A stretch of 64,000 nucleotides of DNA from Hennigella sp049177145 (GTDB taxonomy: Bacteria; Bacillota_I; Bacilli_A; Mycoplasmatales; Mycoplasmoidaceae), in contig CP185406.1 in the NCBI GenBank assembly GCA_049177145.1, positions 124,001 through 188,000 on the forward strand. The letters run 5' to 3'. The notes beneath the pieces are model-generated. The model saw nothing but the letters and a program-made list of their open reading frames with translations. It was not told the origin of the DNA and ran no database searches. A program made the translations under genes and the position numbers. Shown piece after piece: positions 21,554 through 32,385 of the stretch. The first letter of the stretch is position 1. Every line of letters begins with the position of its first letter.

Positions 21554-23782
21554 TTAATTGTGTGTAATGACTATTTTTCCTTCATCCGTTTCAACTATGC
21601 CCATATTAATAAACAATGCTTCTCACTCACTATCGGTTGTACTTGCAGCAACTTGAATAGTTAAATCTTGTGTTAGTATTATATTAAATGGTAATTCTCC
21701 ATGTTTCAGTCATGATTTTGGAACTTTTGGATATGATGCCAAATATATTGTCGTTAAACCAGTGCAACCTTCAAAAGCACGATCTCCTATAGTTTCTACA
21801 CCATGATTAATAATTCCAAAATGTATTATAGATTTACAATTCAAGAATGTGCCTTTAGGAATTTCTGTGATTTTTGGAGGGATATCAACTGATGTTAATT
21901 TGTTGCATCCTTCAAATACATAGTCACCTCAAGTTGTTAATAAAGGTAATTTTTGTTTAGACATAAAATCAAGGTTATCAATGGTAGAATCTTTGAAAGC
22001 ATGATTTCCAATTGTCGTTACTGATTCTGGAAGTTTTATCTTAATAACTCCTTCACCACTATAGTTACCAGCTGTGCCTGCAAAAGCATAATCACCAACT
22101 GTTGTTAAATGGTTGAAACTTGTTAAATCTATAGTACTGCCTAAACTAGTATAATCCATGCCAACAAATGCATATGGATCGATGCTTACCACTTTATCAG
22201 TTGGAAAGGCCACCTTAGTTGGATCGCTTCCATAGCAAACAGCAACAATTGAATATGTTTGTCCATCTTCACACTTTCTAAGGATTATACTTGAACCTTT
22301 TGTTATGTATGTTGGATCAGTAGATGCTTCATCATATACTTCCATTAGAGTTAGATATGACATGTATGATACTGCACCAGCTCCAAAGTATTCCAATTTG
22401 TTTGGAAATATTAATGTAGTAATTTTGTTACATCTGCTAAATGCAAAATCACCTATATATTTTAAATTTTCTCTACTTCTAAGATTTGGGAATGCAGTAA
22501 TACTTTGACACTCAAAAGCATGGTCTCCTATGTATTGAATTAGACCAGGCAACGCAAAATCTTTATTAAACCCGCTGTCTGATGAATATTCACTTAATGC
22601 AAATGCATATGATCCAATTCAGTCAGTTAAGTTGTTAAAATTTATACTAGACAAGTTCTTACAATCATAGAATGTTCCAGGCATAATCTCATTAACATCT
22701 GACTTTTGTAAATCGATTGATGTTAATTTAGGACAATTAGCAAAACATCATGATCCTATTGACTTTAGTGTATGTACTTGTGTTGGCAACTTAATAGTGG
22801 TTAAATTAGGACAATTGTAAAAAGCTTGAGTATCAATCAAGCCTAATTTTGTTGAGGCTGAAAAGTCTACTGTTTCTAAGTCAGAACAATTATTAAAAGC
22901 GTTAGCACCGATTGCTGTTATTTTACTAGTTGCACTAATTGTGATCTTTTTAATGAATTTGGTACTATAGAATGTTTGTGGCATAAGTCCACGTACTTCT
23001 AACGTTCCTCCTTTTATAGTTTCAGGGACTGTAAATTCATCTATAACTTCAGTGCCAGTATGCACCACCTTTTGTAAAACAGCATATTCGTCATTTACTA
23101 TATCGTAAATTTTTACGATATCTGTTCCAATTCCTTCTTGGTAATGACCAATTTTATAATCATTAAATCATGTTTGAGGCAAACCACTATAAGTTAGCAT
23201 GAAGAATAGTGAGTCCCTAACAACGTCACTTTTAGTAATAACATTTCCCCCATGTGGATTTCATCCATCAAAAATGTTTTCATTACTAAAAGGATTGACT
23301 TCTTTAGCTCTTGCATCATCTCATGACGAAAAGTCAATTGTTTTAATGCCAAGACAGCCTGCAAATGCATTTTCTCCAATGTATTGTGTTCTTTTTGGGA
23401 AAACAATAGTTTCAAGTGAAAAGTCGTTTTGGAAAGCACCTGCATTTATAACTAAATGACTTTGGAATCTTTCATCATTCTCTTCAAATGCTAAATATTT
23501 TATAGACTCTGGTATAGTTCCATTTTCTTTATTAGATGCAAATGCACCTTCATCAATAGATACAATATCTTTAGGAATAATGATCTTAGAATATCTCTTG
23601 TATGCGCTTCAAGGTTTCTTTAAACCTTTAATTACTCCATTTTTGATAATGAATTCCTCAACAGGGATTGGGTCGTTAGTTACAGGCTCTTTATCGCCAC
23701 AGCTAACAATTGGTAATGCTGTTGCAACACTTAATAATGGTGCTGCTACACATAGTCCAACTAATAATTTGCTTTTTTTCAT
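21554..23782 (-). CDS. BspA-type leucine-rich-repeat surface lipoprotein
   Basis: 742 residues. Signal peptide MKKSKLLVGLCVAAP with lipobox PIVSC. The body is made of LRR_5 (BspA) units such as YIGDHAFECQSITAFP, IGANAFNNCSDLETVDF and VGDYAFAGT. Start chosen at 23782, where AGGAG lies 8 bases upstream; a farther in-frame ATG at 23809 would spoil the signal peptide. Such proteins in host-associated microbes often bind host or bacterial surfaces; that role is inferred here. It is divergent from the infC operon. Read through many UGA Trp codons without a break. Confidence 0.9.
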
Positions 23783-23838
23783 ATTTTTGCTCCTGACATG
23801 CTTATTCATAATTTTATTATAAATTTATTTTTTTCCTA

Positions 23839-24008
23839 TACAATATATTACATATAAAGAAAGTAGTTGTGTAAACTCGCCTGATTGCGAATAGTGATAG
23901 GCAAAAAGCTTTTAAAAGTCAAATTGACTATTTAAATCTTTTATGTACACAATGAAATCATCATTGTGTACTTTTCTTTATATAAACAATTAATTAAAAG
24001 GAAATTAA
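23839..24008 (+). promoter_or_regulatory. infC-rpmI-rplT leader with attenuator hairpin
   Basis: A leader of about 150 bases follows a weak promoter (TACAAT at 23839-23844). It ends in a perfect 11-bp stem, GTACACAATGA / TCATTGTGTAC with loop AATCA (23945-23971), followed by TTTTCTTTAT. That is a terminator placed before infC, as in the L20-controlled leaders of Firmicutes. The upstream stretch (23870-23940) has further short complementary parts that could form an antiterminator. L20 binding is inferred from operon identity. Confidence 0.65.
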
Positions 24009-24530
24009 ATGCAAAAAGACAAATACTTAACAAACGAAAAGATAAGAGATCCAAATGTTTTAGTCGTTGACGAAAACGGAACTAATTTAGGAGCAATGAA
24101 TACAAAAGCTGCTGTTAGATTAGCACAGGACAAAGGTTTAGATTTGGTACTATTTGTACCAAGTAGCAAAACTGGCAAGCTATCAATTTGTAAAATCATT
24201 GATTATGGTAAATTCAAATACCAACAAGATGTAAAACAAAAAGAAGCTAAGAAGAATCAAGTTGTAATCAAAACTAAAGAAGTTAAAGTTAGACCACAAA
24301 TTGGTGCCGGTGATTTACAATGAAAAGCAAACCAAGTTAACCAATGATTAAAAGATGGATGTCAAATTAAGTTTAAAGTTATGACCTTTGGTAGAATTGC
24401 TACTAAGCAAGATTTAATCGATAAGGTTTACAAAGATTTTCTTAAATTAATTGAAGAAAATGGCAAAGTTGCTACACCACTTAAACAATTAAGTCCGATA
24501 ATGTATGAAGCAACTATTGTTAAGAAATAA
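24009..24530 (+). CDS. infC: Translation initiation factor IF-3
   Basis: 173 residues. Keeps 30S subunits free and checks start-codon pairing. N-terminal NEKIRDPNVLVVDENGTNLG and linker IDYGKFKYQQDVKQKEAKK are typical. The C-terminal domain has KEVKVRPQIGAGDLQWK and KFKVMTFGR. AAAGGA lies 6 bases before the ATG. The order infC-rpmI-rplT is conserved in bacteria. Confidence 0.97.
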
Positions 24531-24541
24531 GGAGAAATGTT

Positions 24542-24742
24542 ATGGCAAAGATTAAAGCTAAAACAAAAAGAGCTGTTGCTAAAAGATTAAAAAGAACAGC
24601 TTCAGGTAAACTAAAAAGAAAACATGCTTATAGATCTCATCTAGCACACAATAAGACTACTAAGCAAAAAAGACATTTAAGAAAAGACACTACACTTAAT
24701 GCTACTTACACTAAGAACTTAGGTAAGACATTACATAACTAA
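24542..24742 (+). CDS. rpmI: 50S ribosomal protein L35
   Basis: 66 residues, highly basic: MAKIKAKTKRAVAKRLKRT, then KLKRKHAYRSHLAHNKTTKQ and LRKD. This is the L35 pattern. AAGGAG ribosome site 8 bases upstream. Middle gene of infC-rpmI-rplT. Confidence 0.97.
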   Translation: MAKIKAKTKRAVAKRLKRTASGKLKRKHAYRSHLAHNKTTKQKRHLRKDTTLNATYTKNLGKTLHN

Positions 24743-24753
24743 GGAGATAGATT

Positions 24754-25101
24754 ATGAGAGTAAAAGGTGGAACTACTGCTAGAAAATACCGTAAGAGTGT
24801 TAAGAAAGCAGCCTCAGGTGCTTGAGGAACAAAACACACTAGCTATAGAATAGCAAGTCAAACAGTTATTAGATCTGCTCAATATGCATTTAGAGATAGA
24901 AGAGCTAAAAAACGTGACTTCAGAAAACTATGAATTGCTAGAATTTCAGCAAGTGTTAAAGCTTTAGGATACAACTATTCACAATTCATGAATGGGCTAA
25001 AGAAAAACAAAGTCGAGATCAACAGAAAGATGCTTTCTGAATTAGCAATTAACAATCCTGCTGAATTCAAGATTTTAGTAGAAAGTGTATGTAAGAAATA
25101 G
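24754..25101 (+). CDS. rplT: 50S ribosomal protein L20
   Basis: 115 residues. L20 binds 23S rRNA early in 50S assembly and can repress its own operon. Motifs AYRFRDRRAKKRDFR (here AYAFRDRRAKKRDFRKLWI) and NGLKKNKVEINRKMLSELA are clear. AAGGAG lies 7 bases before the ATG. UGA Trp codons are used. The following bases carry a short T-run but no clear hairpin. Confidence 0.97.
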
Positions 25102-25121
25102 GGAAAACCTATTTTTTATTT

Positions 25122-25127
25122 TATAAT
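25122..25127 (+). promoter_or_regulatory. -10 box for dUTPase gene
   Basis: TATAAT 17 bases before the dUTPase ATG, with an AGAGGG ribosome site between them. Confidence 0.5.
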
Positions 25128-25144
25128 ATATAAAAAGAGGGAAT

Positions 25145-25642
25145 ATGAAAATAGATTTAACAAAAGTATTTGACAAGCAACGTCAATTAGACAAAGAAAT
25201 TCACGCTAAGCACAATGTTAGTTACAGAACTATCAACCGTGAATTAAAATTAGCTTTATTAGTAGAACTTGGTGAACTTGCTAATGAAATTAGAAGTTTC
25301 AAGTTCTGATCTAAAAAAGGCCCAGCACCACATAATGTTATTCTTGAAGAATATGTGGACTGCATGCACTTTATTACATCAATCTGTATTAGATTCATTG
25401 TTAGTCCTAAATTTGAAATTAAACGTTATGTAAACAAATATCAAAATCCAAAAGAAATCACAAAAGCATTTGTTTGATTATTTAGAAAAACATGTAACAT
25501 CAACACTGCTTGAAAAGCAAGATATTGATACATGAACTTCCTAAAGTTTGGATTCAGATTAGGCTTTAGTATGGAAGAAATTCTAAAAGCATACGAAAAG
25601 AAAAATGCTGTTAACCACAAACGTCAAAACGAAAACTACTAA
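25145..25642 (+). CDS. Dimeric dUTPase-like nucleotide pyrophosphatase
   Basis: 165 residues, all-alpha NTP pyrophosphatase (dUTPase_2, MazG-like fold). The metal-binding pattern is visible as LLVELGELANEIRSFKFW and ILEEYVDCMHFITSI (ExxE and ExxD). The likely job is to hydrolyse dUTP to dUMP and keep uracil out of DNA, useful in an organism that salvages its nucleotides. AGAGGG ribosome site. Stands alone between two terminator-like regions. Confidence 0.87.
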
Positions 25643-25643
25643 T

Positions 25644-25670
25644 AAAAAACTCGGTTAACCCGAGTTTTTT
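25644..25670. terminator. Bidirectional terminator, dUTPase / pepD
   Basis: Stem ACTCGG / CCGAGT at 25649-25665, loop TTAAC, flanked by an A-run and a T-run. Serves both convergent genes. Confidence 0.85.
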
Positions 25671-25688
25671 AATTTTAATCTTTTAAGA

Positions 25689-27317
25689 TTATTTTCCTAC
25701 ACTCTTCATCCCGTCAATGCAAGAAAGAACTACGTTAATAAATCCATCAAGTGTTTCAATATATAAAGTTTCAGAACAGTCATGAACATTGTGGATTTCA
25801 GGGCCAATACTTACCATTGTCAAGTTCGGGTTGAAGTGTTTAAACCAGCTAACCTCTAGGCCACCATGAACGTTAAGTGTTGCTCATTTAACACCTTTAG
25901 ATTCATAAGCATCTTTTGCCATGTCTAGTAATGCTGTGTTGCTGTCACCAGGTCATCCATAAAGAATATTCTTTAATTGGTAGAAGTCCAAATCATCACT
26001 ACCTAAACACTCTTTTGCTAAAGCTTTGTTATCTTCAACAGCCTTTAATAAGTGATCGTTGTTGCAACTTCTAATGTGAGATCTCATTGCAAAACTTGGG
26101 CAATCTCATACTGGTTTGCCATCAGGTGATTCATGTTTATCAATTGTTAAATAAACCGGACCAAGGTTACCACTTGTTTCAACTCAACCAGTTGATTGGT
26201 TTCTTCAACTTGTTGGACCATATGGTAATGTATTCATTAATCTAATGATGTTTGCGCTATCTTGGTGAGAGATTGGTTTAATTTCTGCACCAGAAGGTAT
26301 TTTTGCATTTTCCACTCTGATCTTTACATTTGTTTCATCAGGGAATTGGTTTTTACACATTCCTTCATGTAGACCAGCAGCTTGTTGAACTTGGTTTAAA
26401 CTTAGTTTAGTTGCAAATGTTACAATAGCATGTGTTTGAATAACATTGTGGAAATCACAGTCGGGAGTAATGAATTCAATTAATTGGAATTCAGAAGCCA
26501 AAGCTATATCCTTTAATGTCTCAGCAGCTAATCTAGCAGCAGAAGCATGGTGGTGAATTTCAATGCCATCATGTCCACCTAATAATCCGCTTACATCCAT
26601 TGTGTAAATATTTACATCATGAGGTAGTGGAGCTGTTTCTGGATTTTTTTGTAGTGTATATAAAGACACAACAGCACCAGCAGTAGAAACAATGATTTCT
26701 CCATCATATGGGTTATCAAGGTTAATTAGGTAGTTGTAACCAACTACAGGCATACCTTTTTCTCCAGTCTTAGTTAAACCTAAGTATGAAGCACCGCACA
26801 TACCAACTTCTTCATCAGCAGTGATTAAGAATCTAATTGGACCATGTTTAAAGTTGTCGTTTTTTAAGATAGCATACATTAAACCTAAACCAATTCCATC
26901 ATCAGCACCTAATGAAGTTTGTTTATTTAATGATGTTAATGTTCCATTAGAATGGTTTTCAAATACAACACCATTTTGTTTAATTGCTTCATCTGCAGCT
27001 TTATTAGCAGATGCAACAACCATATCCATATGTGCTTGCAAAATGATTGGAGCGTTGTTTGCTAAGTTTGGGTCATTTGCTGGAATATCAAACCAGATGT
27101 TACCACTTGATGTGCTTGCATTATATACATCATCAATTAAATTAGCACGGTATTCGTCTTCATAAACTTCAATACCAGGTTTTAATTCTTGTGCTCTTTT
27201 CTTTAGATAGTCTGCAATCTGTCTTGTATAAAAGCTAGGACGATAAACTTTTGATAATAATTCAAATTCTTTTATCGAATCAGCTTTTATTTGTTCTAAT
27301 ATTTCGTCTGAAATCAT
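25689..27317 (-). CDS. pepD: Cytosolic beta-Ala-His / Xaa-His dipeptidase PepD
   Basis: 542-residue M20-family metallodipeptidase that cleaves dipeptides. Zinc-site motifs: LQAHMDMVVA (His and Asp), TSLGADDGIGLG (bridging Asp), TADEEVGMCGA (catalytic Glu) and NLDNPYDGE; LLGGHDGIEIH lies at the dimer domain, and EIHNVHDCSETL holds the last His ligand. No signal peptide, so cytosolic. AAGGAA lies 9 bases before the ATG. Two lipoprotein relatives occur at 44944 and 52479, making a set of three. Confidence 0.93.
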
Positions 27318-27422
27318 ATAAAAATTCCTTTTTTGTTTATTTCATATATTATATGAAATAACATTAGAATTTGTGAACTAAAAAGATAATAAATTATCTT
27401 TTTCGTAAACTATAATGGAAAT

Positions 27423-28292
27423 ATGATTTACAAAATACAACCATTATTAAAACATCGCTTATGAGGAGGAAATAAACTTCCTTCTATATTTGGTGTTAAT
27501 AGTAATGACAAAATTGGTGAAGCTTGAATTTTAAGTTGTTTAGGACAAGATGTTTGTTTGTTAGATGATGGGTACACATTAGCACAATTATTTTTATCAA
27601 ATCCAGAAATTGTAGCCAAAGGCTACCGTGGTGATTTTCCATTATTGATTAAGTTAATTGATGCACAAGATGATTTATCCATTCAAGTCCATCCAAGTGC
27701 TAAAACTGAGTTTTGACATGTGTTAAATAAAACACCGTCAAAACTTTACATGGGTTTTAACAAAAAGACAGATAAATCTGAAGTTGGTTATGGGCTGTTA
27801 AATGGCAATGTTACTGACTTTTTGAATCATATTGATGTTAAAGAATTAGATTCATTTTTAATTGAACCAGGAACAGTTCATGCCATTGGAAAAGGAACCT
27901 TTTTAATTGAAATTCAACAAAGTGCTGATGTTACTTACAGACTATATGATTTTGGCCGTGTTGATGCTAACGGAAAACCTAGAGAATTGCATGTTGATCA
28001 AGCCTTAAATTGCATCAATTACGATCAATATAAAATTGCTAAAAGTAATGATAAAAATCACTTAGTTTCATGCAAATTCTTTAACGTTTATCGTCATGAA
28101 ATTAATGATAAAATATCATTAAATGCTGATGAAAAATCGTTCCATGCTATCACAATTTTAGATGGAACTGGAACAATTAAATCTAGCCAAAAATCCTTTG
28201 AATTTAAGCCTTTTGACACATTCTTTATTCCTGCAAATTCAGGTCAATATGAGATTGTTGGTAAAGCAACAATTATCCAAACAACTTTATAG
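27423..28292 (+). CDS. manA: Mannose-6-phosphate isomerase, class I
   Basis: 289 residues; interconverts mannose-6-P and fructose-6-P. Zinc-site motifs: QVHPSAKTEFW (Gln, His, Glu) and PGTVHAIGKGTFLIEIQQSAD (His in the middle), followed by TYRLYDFGR. TATAAT at 27411-27416 ends six bases before the ATG and there is no ribosome site, so the mRNA should be leaderless. The gene is directly upstream of a PTS operon for a hexose, which suggests a joint role in mannose use. Confidence 0.94.
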
Positions 28293-28309
28293 GGCTTTGC
28301 CCTTTTTTT
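28287..28309 (+). terminator. Intrinsic terminator after manA
   Basis: Stem AGGGC / GCCCT with loop TTT at 28291-28303, then a T-run. It overlaps the manA stop codon. Confidence 0.78.
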
Positions 28310-28331
28310 ATTACTAAACTTGTTTAGTAAT
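28310..28331. promoter_or_regulatory. Inverted repeat at the fruA promoter (putative operator)
   Basis: ATTACTAAAC / GTTTAGTAAT, perfect 10-base arms with a two-base spacer. It sits directly upstream of TATAAT at 28340-28345, where the -35 region would be, and is separate from the manA terminator. Its position fits a repressor or activator site for the PTS operon. The regulator is not in the window. Confidence 0.55.
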
Positions 28332-28361
28332 AAATAGTGTATAATTTAGTTAAGGTATTTT

Positions 28362-30470
28362 ATGAAAATAACGGATTTATTATCACTAAATACGATTGAC
28401 CTTGAAGTTAAAGCTACTAACAAGACAGACATTATTAAACAAGCTGTCAAATTATTAGGCAACTCCGGTGTCATTAGTGATTTAGAAGTATTTGAAGCTG
28501 GTATTTTCAAGAGAGAACAACAATCATCAACTGGTGTTGGTGAAGGAATTGCTATTCCTCACTGTAAATCAGAAGTGGTTAAGAAACCGCATCTTGCGGC
28601 AATGGTTATAAAAGAAGGTGTAAACTTTGACTCCTTAGACGGAGAAAAGGTTACCCTTTTATTTATGATTGCTGCACCAGTGAGCAAAGATAATGTTCAC
28701 CTTGATGTACTAGCAAGACTATCAACAATGTTAATGCAAGAAGATTTCAAGAAAAACCTTCTTGCTTGTACAACTAAAGAACAATTCTTAGATGTTATTA
28801 ACAAAGCTGAAGCAGAAAAGAAACAAGAAGAACAAGCCGCTGCAGCTCCTAAGTTCCCTAGAATCTTAGCAGCTACTGCTTGTCCTACTGGTATTGCTCA
28901 TACCTATATGGCAAAAGAAGCTTTGGAAAAAGCTGCTAAAGAATTGAACATTACCATTAAGGTAGAAACTAATGGTTCTTCAGGAACTAAGAACGCCTTA
29001 ACACAAGAAGAAATTGATCATGCAGACACAATCATTGTGGCTGCTGATGCCTTTGTAGAAATGGAAAGATTTACCGGTAAACGTGTAATTCAATGTTCTA
29101 CATCTAAAGTTATTCATGCTCCTAAAGAAATGCTTAATGCTGCTTTAGGACCATCTGTGCCTATTTACAATCCAGGTAAACCTAAAACAATGGTTGAAGG
29201 TGCAACTGGAGACCAATTCATTAAATCTAAAAACCAATCTGGTAGAATGCACACATTCTATAGACATTTAATGTCTGGTATTAGTCATATGATTCCGTTT
29301 GTTGTTGCTGGGGGTATCTTATTAGCAATAGCATATATTATTGACTCTGCATCTGGTTTTGGTCAATCACCAGACTTTGGTAATCACACAATTGCTGCAC
29401 AAGTATTCCATATCCTTGGTGCTGATGTAGCATTAGGATTAATGTTCTGTGTGATTGGTGGATTTATTTCTTATTCAATTACCGGACGGCCAGGATTAGT
29501 ATCTGGTTTTGTTGGTGGTATGTTAGCTACTAAAGGTATGTTTTCAATCTTGTATATCTATGCATTGGCAACAGGTGATACAACATTGCAACAACAAATG
29601 GCAAACAACTCTGCTGGTTTCTTAGGAGCGATAGTTGCTGGTTTCTTATCTGGTATTTATGTTAACCTAATGAAAAAATGGTTTGAAAAGATGCCACAAC
29701 CATTACAAGGTGTAAAGGATATGATTATTGTTCCTTTACTATCAGTAATCATGGTTGGTGCATCAATGTTAATTGTTAACGTGCCATTTGCTTATCTTAA
29801 CATTGGTATTAACATGGGTATTACTGCTATGGCAGGAATGTCATACCTTGTTGTTTTACTTGGTGCTATTGTTTCTGCATTCATGGCGATCGATATGGGT
29901 GGGCCAATCAACAAAGCCACTCACTATGCTGTGTTAGGTATTTTAACTAACGTTTTAAATGACCCATTACACACTCCAGCTGATTTAATTATTCCTGAAC
30001 AACTAATGGCAGCCAACATAGTTGGTATTATGGTTCCTCCAGTTATGATTGCTTTATGTACGTGACTATTCCCACAAAAATTTGGTGCTGGTGATAGACA
30101 AGCTTCACCTGCAAACATAATTATGGGATTCTGTGGAATTTCAGAAGGTGCTATTCCTTATGTAGTTAGAGATCCAATAAGAGTTATTGGTGCATCTGTT
30201 ACTGCTTCAGCTGTTGGTGGTGCACTATCAGCAGCCTTTGGCGGAATAGCAATTGCTCCAGAAGGTGGAATGATCTCATATGCTGTTATGGGAGCTAATT
30301 GCTGAAAAGCAATGGTAGCAACAATAATTGCATGTGTCTTTGGTGCCTTCATGCTTGGTGCTTTGAAAAAGAAAGTGCCAAGTGAATATGCAGGCTTGGG
30401 TAAATGGAAAGGTATTCCAATTGGCCCAGGTGTAGGCAGAAAAATTATTAAAGAAGAGGTAGAAAAATAA
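28362..30470 (+). CDS. fruA: PTS fructose/mannose-type EIIABC permease
   Basis: 702 residues in order IIA-IIB-IIC. The IIA active-site His is in GIAIPHCKSE (about residue 67), the IIB Cys in TACPTGIAHTYMA (about 178), and the IIC part from about residue 310 has many membrane helices. The family imports and phosphorylates fructose or a related hexose at the membrane. No fruK is present, while manA is next door, so mannose to mannose-6-P is a reasonable alternative substrate. Stop and ptsH start overlap (TAATG). A short leader with an AAGG site precedes the ATG. Confidence 0.93.
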
Positions 30471-30727
30471 TGAAACAATTTTCTTTTACAATAAAAGATC
30501 CTGCTGGAATTCACGCAAGACCAGCTGGTGTAGTAGTACAAGAGGCTAAGAAGTTCCAATCAACTGTTACAGTTAAATGTAATGGTAAGACTGGTGACTT
30601 CAAACGTATCTTCACAGTTCTAGCACTTTGTGCTAAATGTGGTCAAGTTCTAGAAATAGAAGTTTCTGGACCAGATGAAGAAGCAGCTGCTGCTGCAGTT
30701 AAAACGGCATTAGAAAGTAAATTGTAA
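30470..30727 (+). CDS. ptsH: HPr phosphocarrier protein, no Ser46
   Basis: 85 residues. Carries phosphate from enzyme I to EII. His15 is in AGIHARPAG. The region that normally reads NLKSIMGVMSLG reads DFKRIFTVLALC here, so the Ser46 target of HPr kinase is Arg. HPr(Ser-P) regulation should be absent for this copy. It also has two Cys in LCAKCG. It overlaps the fruA stop by one base and is followed by ptsI after two bases. Confidence 0.93.
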   Translation: MKQFSFTIKDPAGIHARPAGVVVQEAKKFQSTVTVKCNGKTGDFKRIFTVLALCAKCGQVLEIEVSGPDEEAAAAAVKTALESKL

Positions 30728-30729
30728 TA

Positions 30730-32379
30730 ATGAAAAGTTATAAAGGTAAGATTATTTTCGAAGGCTTTGCTGCTGGAGAAATAAAAGTTTTATCTGCCAA
30801 GCAAGAAATCAAAGAAAGACAATTTACAGATGTGGAAACTGAATTAACTCGTTTCCTATCTGCAAGAGATAAAGAAGTTGCTAAGCTTGATGAATTGTAT
30901 CAAGATACAAAAACTAAACTTGGTGAAGATAAAGCTAAATTATTTGAAACACACAAAATCATGGCTACTGACCCTGATTTTGAAGATTCAGTTAAACAGT
31001 TCCTAGAAACTGGTAATATTGCTGAAAAAGCTGTTGACTTAGCAACACAACGTTTTGCTGGTATCTTGGCAAACCTTGACGATCCATATATGAAAGCAAG
31101 AGCAGCTGACGTGCTTGAAATAGGCCGTAGTGTTGTTGATTTCATTATCGGTAAAGAAAACCAATACAAATTAACTAAACCAACAATTCTTGTTTGTGAA
31201 GATCTTGAATCTAGCACAATCATGCAATTTGACAAAACTTTATTAAAAGGTTTGGTGCTTACTAAAGGAAATCCAACTGCTCACGTTTCTATCTTTGCAA
31301 GAAGTTGCGAATTGCCATCTATTTGTATGGCAAGCGAACTACCTCTTGATGATTCTTTAAATGGCAAAAAAGCTGTACTAGATTCAACTACAGGTGAAAT
31401 CATTTTAGATGTATCACCTGAAGAAGAAGCTAAATATGAAGCTTTAGCTAAAGAACATGGTGAAAAGAAAAATGCTTTAAAAGCCTTTGTTGGCAAACCA
31501 TCAGTAACTAAAGATGGTGTTAAAACAAAGATTTACTGTAACATTGCTTCAGCAAATGATACAGCAGCTGTTCTAGCTAATGATGGTGAAGGTATTGGTG
31601 TTTTTAGATCTGAATATGTTTATTTAAAACAAACAGACTTCCCGACTGAAGACTTCCAATTTGAAATTTATAAAAAAGCTTTGGAAGATATGAAAGGTAA
31701 AGAAGTTATTATTAGAACCTTTGATATTGGTGCTGACAAGAAAGTTCCTTACTTTAATTTACCAGCTGAAGCAAATCCTGCATTAGGTTATAGATCTGTT
31801 CGTATCTGCTTAGATAAACCAGATATGTTCAAAACACAATTACGTGCTTTGTATCGTGCTTCTGCTTTTGGTAAGCTATCTATTATGGTGCCAATGATTA
31901 CTAATGTATCAGAAATAGATTTCTGCAAGAAATGTATACAAGAAGTTAAGAAAGATCTTGATGCAAACAACATCCCTTATGGTAAAGATGTTAAGTTTGG
32001 AATTATGATTGAAGTTCCAGTAGCTGCTATTTGCGCAGATGAACTTGCTCAACATGTAGACTTCTTCTCTATTGGTACAAACGACTTAACACAATATGCT
32101 TTAGCATGTGATAGAGTTAATCCAAACTTAACAAAAGTTTATGATCCTTACCACAAAGGATTAATGAGATTAATTAAGATGACTATTGATGCTGCACATA
32201 AATATGGTAAAGAAGTAGGTATGTGTGGTGAACTTGCAAGAGATCCTAAAGTTCTACCATTCTTAATTGCTTTACATATTGATGAAATATCTCTTTCTGC
32301 TCCTTATGTGTTGCAAACAAGAAAAGCAGTTAGTGAATTGGATACAACAAAAATCAATATTGATGACTATATAAGGTAG
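30730..32379 (+). CDS. ptsI: PTS enzyme I
   Basis: 549 residues. Phosphoenolpyruvate-protein phosphotransferase. The active-site His is in GNPTAHVSIFARS (about residue 184). PEP-binding motifs: GEGIGVFRSEYVYL, IIRTFDIGADKKVPY, IMIEVPVAAICAD, FSIGTNDLTQYALACDR and GMCGELARD with the active-site Cys. Full length. Third gene of fruA-ptsH-ptsI, followed after six bases by a lipoprotein gene. Confidence 0.96.
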   Translation: MKSYKGKIIFEGFAAGEIKVLSAKQEIKERQFTDVETELTRFLSARDKEVAKLDELYQDTKTKLGEDKAKLFETHKIMATDPDFEDSVKQFLETGNIAEKAVDLATQRFAGILANLDDPYMKARAADVLEIGRSVVDFIIGKENQYKLTKPTILVCEDLESSTIMQFDKTLLKGLVLTKGNPTAHVSIFARSCELPSICMASELPLDDSLNGKKAVLDSTTGEIILDVSPEEEAKYEALAKEHGEKKNALKAFVGKPSVTKDGVKTKIYCNIASANDTAAVLANDGEGIGVFRSEYVYLKQTDFPTEDFQFEIYKKALEDMKGKEVIIRTFDIGADKKVPYFNLPAEANPALGYRSVRICLDKPDMFKTQLRALYRASAFGKLSIMVPMITNVSEIDFCKKCIQEVKKDLDANNIPYGKDVKFGIMIEVPVAAICADELAQHVDFFSIGTNDLTQYALACDRVNPNLTKVYDPYHKGLMRLIKMTIDAAHKYGKEVGMCGELARDPKVLPFLIALHIDEISLSAPYVLQTRKAVSELDTTKINIDDYIR

Positions 32380-32385
32380 GTATAC

